Source: Clostridium sp. CS001 (GTDB taxonomy: Bacteria; Bacillota; Clostridia; Clostridiales; Clostridiaceae). Taken from it: a DNA stretch of 64,000 nt. Under the pieces are notes generated by a model. That model worked only from the letters and a program-made list of their open reading frames with translations. It was not told the DNA's origin and made no database searches. The DNA lies in the NCBI RefSeq assembly GCF_020443565.1, contig NZ_JAIZZN010000003.1:124001-188000 (forward strand). Direction: 5' to 3'. The translations under genes were made by a program, and so were the position numbers. Position 1 is the first letter of the stretch. Each line of letters begins with the position of its first letter. This document shows, piece after piece, positions 37,463 to 45,737 of the stretch.

Positions 37463-38458
37463 ATGAAAATAGCGATTCGAGCAGACGGTGGCGCAAACAT
37501 TGGTATGGGACATATAATGAGAACTTTGGTTTTGGCTAAGGAACTCTCTAAAATGTATGATGTTTTTTATATATGTAGGGTAGATAATCCTTTAAGTGAA
37601 AAATATAAAATAGGTATTGAAAAGATAAAATCACATGGATTTATAGTTAAAACAATAAGAGAAGATTTTATATTACTTGATTTAAAAGGTATAAAAGCAG
37701 ATTTGTTAATTACTGATAGTTACGACGTTGATGAAAATTATTTTGATGAGACTAAAAAAATGTTTAATCAAACAGCCTATATAGACGATATGAATTTATA
37801 TTATTTTAATGTGAACTTTTTAATTAATCAGAATATAGATAGCGCAGATTTTGAATATAGGGTTAATGATGACACAAAGCTACTTATAGGTTCAAATTAT
37901 ATAATGTTGCGAGATGAATTTAGAGTTGTTTCTGAAAAGTACATAAAAGAAAAGGTAAATGACATAATGATAACAGTGGGTGGAGCTGATCCACATCATA
38001 TTACAGAACAAATTTTAGAATATATAAAAATGCTAAATTATAACTTTCATATTGTTGTAGGTCCTTCTTTTGATAAAAATAACTCTTTGAAGAATTTTGA
38101 AACCTCAAAAATTAGTTTTTATCACAATGCTAATATGTACGAAATTATGCAAAAATGTGATATAGCTATTTCAGCTTGTGGCAGCACATTATACGAACTA
38201 GCGGTTTCTGGAGTATCCACACTAGGGATAATCATTGCGGACAATCAACAAGGGATAGCTTATAAGATGAATGAAATGGAGATAATAAAAAATATGGGGT
38301 GGTACGATCAATTAGATAAAGATACATTTGTAAGAGAGTTAAACGCTTTATGTAGTGATTATGGAAAAAGAAAAGAAATGTATACAAGAGCTAAAGGAGC
38401 TATTAATGGAAATGGTGTAAATGAAATAGTAAAAGGTTTGAATTTAGAGAAGTATTAG
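37463..38458 (+). CDS. pseG: UDP-2,4-diacetamido-2,4,6-trideoxy-altropyranose hydrolase PseG
   Basis: 331 aa. N-terminal IRADGGANIGMGHIMRTLVL is the PseG signature with the catalytic His in GMGH; YIDDMNLYYFNVNFLINQ and the C-terminal ISACGSTLYELAVSGVSTLG (GT-B-like nucleotide site) agree. Removes UDP from the sugar just before PseI acts. The start ATG 37463 has only a weak ribosome site (GGTTGG). It sits after a terminator and a gene remnant, so it was probably rearranged away from its original partner genes. Confidence 0.88.
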   Translation: MKIAIRADGGANIGMGHIMRTLVLAKELSKMYDVFYICRVDNPLSEKYKIGIEKIKSHGFIVKTIREDFILLDLKGIKADLLITDSYDVDENYFDETKKMFNQTAYIDDMNLYYFNVNFLINQNIDSADFEYRVNDDTKLLIGSNYIMLRDEFRVVSEKYIKEKVNDIMITVGGADPHHITEQILEYIKMLNYNFHIVVGPSFDKNNSLKNFETSKISFYHNANMYEIMQKCDIAISACGSTLYELAVSGVSTLGIIIADNQQGIAYKMNEMEIIKNMGWYDQLDKDTFVRELNALCSDYGKRKEMYTRAKGAINGNGVNEIVKGLNLEKY

Positions 38459-38552
38459 TATAAACATATTGTAATTGGAGGGTGATTGTTGCTTAAGTAG
38501 ATTACTTAAAGCGATGGACACCTCTTTTACTATGTTTGCTAATTAAAATTAT

Positions 38553-38579
38553 TTAAGAATACCTTAAAAACTACGATAA
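38553..38579 (+). promoter_or_regulatory. Sigma-28-like promoter of fliB
   Basis: TTAAGAAT-N11-TACGATAA: -10 core CGATAA is perfect, -35 matches 5 of 8. About 100 bases ahead of fliB; the 38459-38679 gap holds nothing else recognisable. Confidence 0.6.
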
Positions 38580-38679
38580 TATATATAACAAGTAAATTAT
38601 ACATTTAATTAATAATGATATGATATTTATATCAACTGCTATTAATAAAAGTATCTTATAAAAATCAAAGGAGAAAACT

Positions 38680-39897
38680 ATGAATAATAACATAATTCTT
38701 AGGCCAGAGTATATGAAAAATTTTCATTGTACAAGTTTAGAATGTAAAGACGATTGCTGTTATGGCTGGAAAGTTACAATAGACAAAGACACATATAAAA
38801 AATGCAGAAAAGTGCAGAAAACCGCTTTGAGAAATGAATTAAGTCGGCATATATTAATAGATAAGGATAGAAAAACATTTAATGACTATGCTTATATATC
38901 TATTGAGAAAGATAAAAGTTGCCCTTTTCAATGTGAAGATAAACTATGTAAAATACATGGGAATTTAGGTGAAGAATATTTATCATTAACTTGCAAGAAC
39001 TATCCAAGACTTTATGCTAAAGTAGATTCAAATTTTGAAGTTTCACTAGATATGTCATGTCCTGAAGTTGTAAAACTTGTTTTATTTAACAAAGAGGTAC
39101 TTGAGTTTGAAGAAGTTGAGACAGACAAAAATTTTAATAATAGTATAGGTATTTCAATTGATACTAACTCAGTGCCTATATACAATTATTTTTGGGATAT
39201 AAGAATAGGGGTAATAACTATACTTCAAAACAGAAAATTATCCATTGAACAAAGATTGATATTAGTAGGACTTATGATAAATAAAATAGAAGAAGCAAAA
39301 AAGAATGGTAGCATAGAATCTATCTCAGACCACATAGATTATTATGTAAATAGAATAAATACTGAGGAATTAAGAGGACTTATAGACTCGCTACCTAATA
39401 ATTTAGAAACTCAAATGAAGATTTTAGAACAAATAATAGCTTTTTCTTCTAATGGTTCCTTAAGAAAGAATTATCTTGAACATATAGAAAAGTTTAAAAA
39501 AGGTCTTGGTATTGAGAATGAAATTAAAATTGAAGAATGTATAAAAGTTTACAAAGATGCAACAAAAGTGTATTATGAACCATATATCAAGGAGAAGGAA
39601 CACATTTTTGAAAACTATTTAGTAAATGATGTATTTCAAAGAATGTTTCCATATAAAGATGATAATTTTTTTAATGAATATATGGTCTTAGTATTAAATT
39701 ATAGTATCATTAGATTATTGCTAACAGGAATGGCTTCTTGTGATAAGGAATTAACGGATACCATGGTTGTTGATTTAATTTATTCTTTCTCAAGAGCTGT
39801 ACTTCACAATAATATGTTTATTAAATCCTTTATAGATGCACTTAATGAAAATAAATTTAATACACTTTCACATATGATAGTTTTAATAAAAAATTAA
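38680..39897 (+). CDS. fliB: Flagellin lysine-N-methylase FliB
   Basis: 405 aa. The N-terminal Cys signature of FliB is present: FHCTSLECKDDCCYGWKV, then CPFQCEDKLCKIH and LSLTCKNYPR, with another Cys in DMSCPE. In Salmonella FliB methylates surface lysines of flagellin; the Cys set probably binds an iron-sulfur cluster. AAAGGAG precedes the ATG. Located within the flagellin-modification island and behind a sigma-28-like promoter, in agreement with the role. Confidence 0.9.
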   Translation: MNNNIILRPEYMKNFHCTSLECKDDCCYGWKVTIDKDTYKKCRKVQKTALRNELSRHILIDKDRKTFNDYAYISIEKDKSCPFQCEDKLCKIHGNLGEEYLSLTCKNYPRLYAKVDSNFEVSLDMSCPEVVKLVLFNKEVLEFEEVETDKNFNNSIGISIDTNSVPIYNYFWDIRIGVITILQNRKLSIEQRLILVGLMINKIEEAKKNGSIESISDHIDYYVNRINTEELRGLIDSLPNNLETQMKILEQIIAFSSNGSLRKNYLEHIEKFKKGLGIENEIKIEECIKVYKDATKVYYEPYIKEKEHIFENYLVNDVFQRMFPYKDDNFFNEYMVLVLNYSIIRLLLTGMASCDKELTDTMVVDLIYSFSRAVLHNNMFIKSFIDALNENKFNTLSHMIVLIKN

Positions 39898-39932
39898 GAA
39901 TCATAAATTATATTTAATAGGAGCTGATACAT

Positions 39933-40940
39933 ATGAATATATTAGTAACCGGAGGCGCTGGTTTCATAGGCAGATGGGTAGTTAAAAGATTATTAGAAGA
40001 TGGTCACAGAGTAACTGCATTAGATAACCTATCAAATGGAGGACTTGAAAACATAGAAGACTTCAATGGCAACAGTGAGTTTAGATTTATAAAAGGAGAT
40101 ATACAAAGCGAAAAAACTCTAGATGAAGTTTTTAACGAAAAATATGATTTGATATATCATCTTGCTGCATCAATAAATGTTCAAGACAGTATAGATGATC
40201 CGAAAACTACTTTTTTCAATGATACTGTTGGTACTTTTAATATTTTAGAAAAAGCTAAAGTTCAGATGTTTGGCAAAAATGGAAACATGGATGGAGATGG
40301 ATGGGTTTTAGATTCCAAAGAGGATACATACCCATGTAAGGTAGTATTTATGAGTACTTGCATGGTTTATGATAAAGCAGGAAATGAGGGCATAGATGAG
40401 TGTCATCCTACAAAGCCTGTGTCACCTTATGGAGGAAGTAAAATAGCTGCTGAAAACATGGTGCTTTCATATTATAATGCTTACAAGCTTCCAACTGTAG
40501 TTATAAGACCATTTAATACCTATGGACCTTTTCAAAAGACTGGTGGGGAAGGTGGAGTTGTTGCTATATTTATAAATAATTCAATTCATGAAAGATATAT
40601 AAATATATATGGAAGTGGAGAGCAGACAAGGGATTTACTATATGTTAAGGATTGTGCTAGATTTGTTGTTATGGCAGGATACTCACAAAAGATTAATGGT
40701 GAATTAGTAAATGCAGGTACTGGCAGGGATGTTACTGTTAATGAACTTGCAGAGATTATAACAAAAAAAAGAGTTAAAATAAATCATGTAAAACACATTC
40801 ATCCACAAAGTGAAATTATGAAACTAAAATGTAATTATAGTAAGGCTAAAGAACTTATGGATTGGAGTCCAGAATACACATTAGAGCAGGGAATAGAAGA
40901 GACAGAGCAGTGGATAAAGGATGCAAAAGCATTTAAATAA
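39933..40940 (+). CDS. NAD-dependent epimerase/dehydratase (extended SDR, sugar nucleotide)
   Basis: 335 aa. Rossmann motif VTGGAGFIGRWVVKRLLEDG, DNLSNGG adenosine loop, HLAASINVQDSIDDP, catalytic YxxxK in SPYGGSKIAAE, and RPFNTYGPFQKTGGEGG typical of extended SDRs on NDP-sugars. An insertion around residues 105-130 (FGKNGNMDGDGWVLDSKED) is unusual. It may be a 4,6-dehydratase or 4-epimerase feeding the flagellin glycan. AGGAGCTGA precedes the ATG. Overlaps the longest frame of the next gene. Confidence 0.85.
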   Translation: MNILVTGGAGFIGRWVVKRLLEDGHRVTALDNLSNGGLENIEDFNGNSEFRFIKGDIQSEKTLDEVFNEKYDLIYHLAASINVQDSIDDPKTTFFNDTVGTFNILEKAKVQMFGKNGNMDGDGWVLDSKEDTYPCKVVFMSTCMVYDKAGNEGIDECHPTKPVSPYGGSKIAAENMVLSYYNAYKLPTVVIRPFNTYGPFQKTGGEGGVVAIFINNSIHERYINIYGSGEQTRDLLYVKDCARFVVMAGYSQKINGELVNAGTGRDVTVNELAEIITKKRVKINHVKHIHPQSEIMKLKCNYSKAKELMDWSPEYTLEQGIEETEQWIKDAKAFK

Positions 40941-40962
40941 TAATTGTAGTAGGAGATGTATT

Positions 40963-41979
40963 ATGGGATATTATACAGGGAAAAAAATTCTTATAATTGG
41001 AGGAACAGGCACGATAGGTCATGGACTTATAAATGAACTTATGGAGCAAGAGCCAAGTGTAATAAGAATATTTAGCAGAGATGAATATAAACAATTTGTA
41101 ATGGAAAATGAACTTGATAGTGATAAAAGATTTAGATTTCTAATTGGTGATGTACGAGATTATGAAAGAGTAGAAAGGGCTATGAATGATATAGATATAG
41201 TATTTAATTTAGCAGCTATGAAGCATGTACCAGCATGTGAGTATAATCCTAGTGAAGCTATTAAAACAAATGTTATAGGTATGGAAAATGTTATAAAAGC
41301 TGCTATGCATAATAATGTGAAATGCGTAGTATTTACAAGTTCAGATAAGGCTATAAATCCAGCTAATTCTTATGGGGCTACTAAACTTTTAGCAGAAAAA
41401 TTGGTACAGGCCGCAAATTTCAATAAAGGCAATTGTAGGACTAAGTTTGTTGCAGTTAGATTTGGAAATGTTATGGGGTCTAGAGGATCTGTAATACCAC
41501 TATTTAAAAAGCAAATCAGTGAAAATAGAAAAATTACAATTACGGACGCTGAAATGACTAGGTTTATGATGACGTTAAGCCAAGCTGTAAATTTAATTAT
41601 GGATGCAAGTGAGAAATCTATTGGAGGAGAAACTTTTGTACTAAAGATGCCTGTAATAAAACTATACGACCTTGCAGAAGTGGTAGTTGAGGAAACTTGC
41701 AATAAACTTAACATAAGCAGAGAAGAGGTCAATTTGCAAACTATCGGGCTTAGAGCAGGGGAAAGAAAATTTGAAGAACTTATGACAAGGGAAGAATCTG
41801 AAGTTGCTTATGACTTAGGAAATATGTATGCAGTGCTATCACTGGCTCATGCTGGCTCTTGCAATGAAGAGTATCAGAAGTATAAAAAAGCTAAAGTTGG
41901 TAGCTATAATTCATCAGATGAAAATATCTTAAGTAAAGAAGAGGTCAGAACACTACTTAAGGAAGAAGATTTGGTATAA
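40963..41979 (+). CDS. PseB-like UDP-GlcNAc 4,6-dehydratase (CapD-type SDR)
   Basis: 338 aa. IIGGTGTIGHGLINELMEQ cofactor loop, FNLAAMKHVPACEYNPSEAI, and the active-site segment SSDKAINPANSYGATKLLAE with the Asp-Lys and Tyr characteristic of the PseB/FlaA1/CapD group. Converts UDP-GlcNAc to a 4-keto-6-deoxy sugar, first step to pseudaminic-type acids. I choose ATG 40963 behind AGGAGATG; the ATG 40921 overlaps the upstream gene. A remnant of a second such gene lies at 37342-37447. PseB versus a related retaining enzyme cannot be settled here. Confidence 0.82.
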   Translation: MGYYTGKKILIIGGTGTIGHGLINELMEQEPSVIRIFSRDEYKQFVMENELDSDKRFRFLIGDVRDYERVERAMNDIDIVFNLAAMKHVPACEYNPSEAIKTNVIGMENVIKAAMHNNVKCVVFTSSDKAINPANSYGATKLLAEKLVQAANFNKGNCRTKFVAVRFGNVMGSRGSVIPLFKKQISENRKITITDAEMTRFMMTLSQAVNLIMDASEKSIGGETFVLKMPVIKLYDLAEVVVEETCNKLNISREEVNLQTIGLRAGERKFEELMTREESEVAYDLGNMYAVLSLAHAGSCNEEYQKYKKAKVGSYNSSDENILSKEEVRTLLKEEDLV

Positions 41980-42025
41980 AAGGCTTAATTATTGACAGGT
42001 AATAAAATAAATTCTAATGTAAAGC

Positions 42026-42052
42026 ACAAGTTTTGCTAATACATGCCGATAA
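42026..42052 (+). promoter_or_regulatory. Sigma-28 promoter of the yjfB-like gene
   Basis: ACAAGTTT-N11-GCCGATAA: the -10 is a perfect match to consensus, the -35 matches at 6 of 8 positions. 73 bases ahead of the small gene at 42125. Confidence 0.75.
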
Positions 42053-42124
42053 TAAATTATAATAACTTTTAAATAAACTGAAAAAACTGTGACTTAAGAG
42101 AAAAATAGTAAATAGGAGGTAAGT

Positions 42125-42304
42125 ATGGATATAGGAGCATTATCAATGGTAACAAGTCAATCAAGAGTACAAGAATTAGCAGGTATAGCAGTAATGAAGA
42201 TGGCAATGAATACTGGAAAAGAAACTGCTACGCAAATGGCGGAAATGCTAAAGAATGTTGCAGTAGACACTAATGTGGGACAGAACTTGGATGTTATGGC
42301 GTAA
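42125..42304 (+). CDS. yjfB: YjfB family putative motility protein (59 aa)
   Basis: 59 aa: begins MDIGALSMVTSQSRVQELAG, continues IAVMKMAMNTGKETATQMAE and ends NVGQNLDVMA. This pattern (DI..LSM..SQ, then VxMLK/AMDT) is the YjfB family, SigD-controlled in Bacillus subtilis and of unknown function. AGGAGGT precedes the ATG and a sigma-28 site lies upstream, in line with the family. Followed by a strong terminator, so monocistronic. Confidence 0.85.
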   Translation: MDIGALSMVTSQSRVQELAGIAVMKMAMNTGKETATQMAEMLKNVAVDTNVGQNLDVMA

Positions 42305-42357
42305 TTATGGACAAGATATAAAAATTAAATGATATACAATTATAAAATAATATATAA

Positions 42358-42399
42358 AAAAGGTGCTAGAGGTTGTTTGGACAACCTCTAGCACCTTTT
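42358..42399. terminator. Bidirectional terminator between yjfB-like gene and the minus-strand repeat-protein gene
   Basis: Perfect 19-bp stem (42358-42376 with 42381-42399), TTGG loop, with A and T runs at the two ends so that it can work for both convergent genes. Confidence 0.9.
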
Positions 42400-42414
42400 C
42401 TTTGACTTCAATAA

Positions 42415-44757
42415 TTACTCAGCATCAAATCCTTTAACCACCCTATCAGATTCTTTAAGCCCTATACTAGTTACTGATACATAAATACTACCACTTGATT
42501 TGCCAAGTTGTGGTATCAATATTGTAGAATATGATTGATTAACTGCTACTTTTGTTGTTGCTAATGGATTTCCACCTGTCAGTGCAGTATAAATTTTAAC
42601 TACATCTCCTGATTTTAAACCGTAAACTAATACCAAATCTTTACCAATATTGTTTATAGCAACTATCTTATCTACATCTGGAGTGGGTGTTATTGCTTCT
42701 GCAATATACGAAACTTCTATTCTATTACTTTCAAGCTTACCTTTGCTGGTTAATGAAATATAAACATTGCTTGATCCTTCAGGGAGTTGAGGTAAACTTA
42801 TGGTTACTTCAGCTTTGTCTTTTGCTACTGTTGCTGTTCCCAATAGCTTTCCAGCTAATGCCAAATTGTATATTTTAATAACATCGCCGGGTGTAAGTCC
42901 TGTTACTTTTACTGTATCTGCTATGTATGCATTATTTTTTATGTCTATATTACCTATAATTGGATCATCAGACACCGCTTCTGCAACGTATGTTTGCTCT
43001 ATTCTTTCTGATTCGCCCAAACCTGTACTAGTTACTGTTACAAAAATACTACCATTAGCTGTTCCAAGCTGAGCTATTGATATTGTTGCTACTGAAGATG
43101 TTCCAGTTGCAGTGGATTTTCCTAATGTTGTTATAATTTTATTATCTCTATATACTTTTATTACATCACCTAACTCTAGGCCAGTTACTTTTACTGTATC
43201 AGCTGTTCCAGCTATATTGTTAGTTACAGCTATTGAAGATTCGGTTAGTTTTTTTGTTGCTACTTCAGCAACGTAGGATACTTCTGATCTAGCACTTTCA
43301 AGCATACCCTTACTGGTTACAGAAACAAATACCTTACCTTCCTCTTTTGTGATTTGAGTTATTTTTACAGTTGCTTCAGTTTTACCTTTTGCTACAGTTG
43401 CTGTTCCCAATAATTTTCCAGCAGTTTCTAAGTTATATACTTTTATTAGATCACCTTCTAAAAGACCTGTTATAGTTACTGTATCTGCCATAGAGGCATT
43501 ATTTAATATGGTTATAGTGTTTTCATTTGAGATTGTGGAAATTGGTTCTGCTAGGTATTCCATTTTTGTTTTTAGTGATTCTTTTGAGCCTTTATTAGTT
43601 ACTGTTAAATAAACAACACCTTCAGTGGCTCCTAACTGAGAAATTAATATTGTTGCATCAGTATAACCATTTGCCACTGTTGATGTTCCGAATGCCTTTA
43701 TATCTGCAAGGTTTCTATATACCTTTATTGTATCACCTGGGTTTAAGTTCTTTACGTTTATTGTATCAGATGTTCCAGCCATTTTGTTTGTTATTGCTAT
43801 TGCCTCAGGGAGTAACGAACTTGTTTCTGCTTCAGCATCATATGATACTTTTGTCCTAGGACTTTCAAGCTTACCCTTGTTAGTTACAGAAACAAACACC
43901 ATACCTTCCTCTGTTGTGATTTGAGTTATATTTACTGTTGCTTCAGCTTTACCCTTTGCAACTGTTGTTGTTCCCAATACTTTTCCAGTAGTTTCTAAAT
44001 TATATACTTTAATTACATCGCCTTCCGCAAGGTTATTTACCGTTACGGTATCTGGTATTGATGCATTATTTACTATTTTTATATTACCTGCAACAGGAAA
44101 TTCTGATACCTTCTCTGCTACATATGTCGTTTCTACTCTTTGTGATTCCTTCAAGCCAGTACTAGTTATTGTCACAAAAACACTACCAGAAAGTGTTCCT
44201 AGCTGAGTTATTGACACTGTTGCTACCGTTGTTGCACCAGTTACAGTAGTTTTTCCTAATGGTGTTATGATTGTATTATCTTTATATACATTTATTACAT
44301 CACCAGCTTTTACACCAGGTACTGTTACGATATCTTTTGTTCCAGTTATATTATTTACTACTGCTATTGCATCCGGATTTAAGTTTGGTGATGTTGCTTC
44401 TGCACCATATTCTTTTTCAACTCTATCACTTTCGGGACTTCCCTTGCTTGTTACAGATACGTAAACCTTGCCTGCGTCTTCTGTGAGTTGAGATATCTTT
44501 ACTGTGACCTCATCTTTACCTGCTGCAACAGTAGCTATGCCAAGCTGTTTACCAGTAGTTGTATAAACTTTTACGATGTCCCCAGGAGTCAATGACGTTA
44601 CATTTACAGTATCAGTTATTATGTAATTATTTGTAATAGTTATATTTTTTTCAGCTGGTTTATTAGTTGCTTCAGTTGCTAAAACTGTGCCACTTAATTG
44701 TGTGATAAGTGTTGCAGCAACTATAAAAGATATTGATTTTGATAAATAGTTTTTCAT
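42415..44757 (-). CDS. Secreted protein of eight ~94-residue modules, sigma-28-controlled
   Basis: 780 aa. A signal peptide (KNYLSKSISFIVAATLITQL, cut near ATEA) is followed by eight modules with no other domain, starting at residues 37, 130, 225, 319, 413, 508, 603 and 697. Each has NN...DTV.V..L..GD.IKVY...LG..TVA.G...ATV.I.QL...G.VFVSVTSKG..ES.R.EV.Y.AE. Odd and even modules form two types, so the ancestor was a pair. No Cys, no LPXTG or membrane anchor. I cannot name the module; the fold looks all-beta. The minus-strand start ATG 44757 follows GGGAGATG. A sigma-28 promoter lies 140 bases upstream. One more copy of the module is in the 1426-aa protein at 46680. Confidence 0.85.
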   Translation of the reverse strand: MKNYLSKSISFIVAATLITQLSGTVLATEATNKPAEKNITITNNYIITDTVNVTSLTPGDIVKVYTTTGKQLGIATVAAGKDEVTVKISQLTEDAGKVYVSVTSKGSPESDRVEKEYGAEATSPNLNPDAIAVVNNITGTKDIVTVPGVKAGDVINVYKDNTIITPLGKTTVTGATTVATVSITQLGTLSGSVFVTITSTGLKESQRVETTYVAEKVSEFPVAGNIKIVNNASIPDTVTVNNLAEGDVIKVYNLETTGKVLGTTTVAKGKAEATVNITQITTEEGMVFVSVTNKGKLESPRTKVSYDAEAETSSLLPEAIAITNKMAGTSDTINVKNLNPGDTIKVYRNLADIKAFGTSTVANGYTDATILISQLGATEGVVYLTVTNKGSKESLKTKMEYLAEPISTISNENTITILNNASMADTVTITGLLEGDLIKVYNLETAGKLLGTATVAKGKTEATVKITQITKEEGKVFVSVTSKGMLESARSEVSYVAEVATKKLTESSIAVTNNIAGTADTVKVTGLELGDVIKVYRDNKIITTLGKSTATGTSSVATISIAQLGTANGSIFVTVTSTGLGESERIEQTYVAEAVSDDPIIGNIDIKNNAYIADTVKVTGLTPGDVIKIYNLALAGKLLGTATVAKDKAEVTISLPQLPEGSSNVYISLTSKGKLESNRIEVSYIAEAITPTPDVDKIVAINNIGKDLVLVYGLKSGDVVKIYTALTGGNPLATTKVAVNQSYSTILIPQLGKSSGSIYVSVTSIGLKESDRVVKGFDAE
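42418..44649 (-). repeat. Eight tandem coding repeats (~282 bp each, alternating two types)
   Basis: The modules of the secreted protein. Odd-numbered copies share VYNLET.GK.LGT.TVAKGK; even-numbered copies share VYRDN.II..LGK or a close variant. The last copy is shorter (84 residues) and the first and last are the most divergent. Confidence 0.85.
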
Positions 44758-44896
44758 TAAATACATCTCCCTTAAGTAATGTTATAAAATAAGTATTTTT
44801 GTATCAAATAAATAATTTAAAATTCAACCACATTTGTCTTTAAGCTATTGTGTATCTTTAATTTATTAAAGGTCTATATAGCGGGTTACATAAATA

Positions 44897-44923
44897 TTAT
44901 CGACTATTTCTTACAATACTTTA
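44897..44923 (-). promoter_or_regulatory. Sigma-28 promoter of the eight-module secreted protein
   Basis: Minus strand TAAAGTAT-N11-GTCGATAA; the -35 is the same octamer as in the flagellin and maf promoters. Expected start ~44889, giving a leader of ~130 nt. Confidence 0.78.
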
Positions 44924-45041
44924 GTTATCATTCTAGGTTTTGGTTAGAGTAGAGAAATAATACAGTAAAATGATATAAGTATAATCAAAGCATCCAGGAA
45001 TAGTACATTTAAACAATGAAGGGTTATAACTATTTTATATT

Positions 45042-45068
45042 TGAAGTTTATAGGTATCTATGCGATAA
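45042..45068 (+). promoter_or_regulatory. Sigma-28 promoter of the 113-aa gene
   Basis: TGAAGTTT-N11-TGCGATAA: 7 of 8 at -35 and CGATAA intact at -10. Leader of ~175 nt to the gene at 45250. Confidence 0.65.
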
Positions 45069-45249
45069 TAGTTATAATATTAATAAATCAAAGATTGTAA
45101 AGATTAATATAAAGTTATTAATTATTTAAACGAAGAATAAAATAGACAATAAATTGCAATTAAGGACTACTTACAAATTGTTAGGGGTTAACAATTAATT
45201 ATATGGTAACTGAAATAGGTACTTATTTAAAGTAAAGAGGTGATGTCGT

Positions 45250-45591
45250 ATGAGTAACAACAATCAAGTTTCAATCAACATAGAAACAATTCAGGAAATT
45301 GTTAAAGAACTAGGTGAAATAAGTGATATTTCTTCTACTACACAAGTACGAATGAAAGTAGATAGACTACAAAAACTAGTTTCTGGTTTTCTAGATGTTA
45401 ATAATAAGGTCCCTGTAGAAGATGTGATTTACGATAAAATGGTAGAAGTTAAGAATAGCAATCAGGATCTTCATTTGAAGCTATATATGTTATATAGAAA
45501 TCTTATTAATGATAGAATATCAAAGGCAGATGCCATGGCAGCTTATGAAAGCTATTTAAGTATGTTTCCAACAGACGTTATGATATTCTAG
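45250..45591 (+). CDS. Unrecognised 113-aa protein under a sigma-28-type promoter
   Basis: Small, soluble, helical (INIETIQEIVKELGEISDIS, QVRMKVDRLQKLVSGFLDVN, LYRNLINDRISKADAMAAYE). No signal peptide, Cys or known motif. GAGGTGATG precedes the ATG. It lies between the divergent secreted-protein gene and the second flagellin. Its promoter places it in the motility regulon; chaperone or regulator roles are possible but not supported by sequence. Confidence 0.75.
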   Translation: MSNNNQVSINIETIQEIVKELGEISDISSTTQVRMKVDRLQKLVSGFLDVNNKVPVEDVIYDKMVEVKNSNQDLHLKLYMLYRNLINDRISKADAMAAYESYLSMFPTDVMIF

Positions 45592-45665
45592 ATTTAACAA
45601 TTTTTTTAATAATTCATAAAAGAGTTAATTTTAAAAGTACTAGGTAATAAAATCCTCAAAATTCC

Positions 45666-45692
45666 TAAAGAAAAGCCCAGTATATTCGATAT
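45666..45692 (+). promoter_or_regulatory. Sigma-28 promoter of the second flagellin gene
   Basis: TAAAGAAA-N11-TTCGATAT, ~45 bases ahead of the flagellin start, so the leader is short and lacks the hairpin found ahead of the main flagellin. Confidence 0.75.
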
Positions 45693-45737
45693 ACTATAAT
45701 AATAGATATTAATAAAAAAAATAATGGAGTTGATTTT

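Larger units (their letters stand above)
44758..45249. other. Divergent intergenic region with two sigma-28 promoters
   Basis: 492 bases without a gene between the minus-strand repeat-protein gene and the plus-strand 113-aa gene. It holds one sigma-28 site on each strand and long AT-rich leaders (~130 and ~175 nt). No riboswitch or small gene is seen. Confidence 0.7.

Noticed and set aside
42687-44486. Several plus-strand open frames of 60-90 codons opposite the repeat protein
   Set aside because: They recur with the module period, are leucine-rich with no ribosome sites, and are antisense shadows of the repeats.
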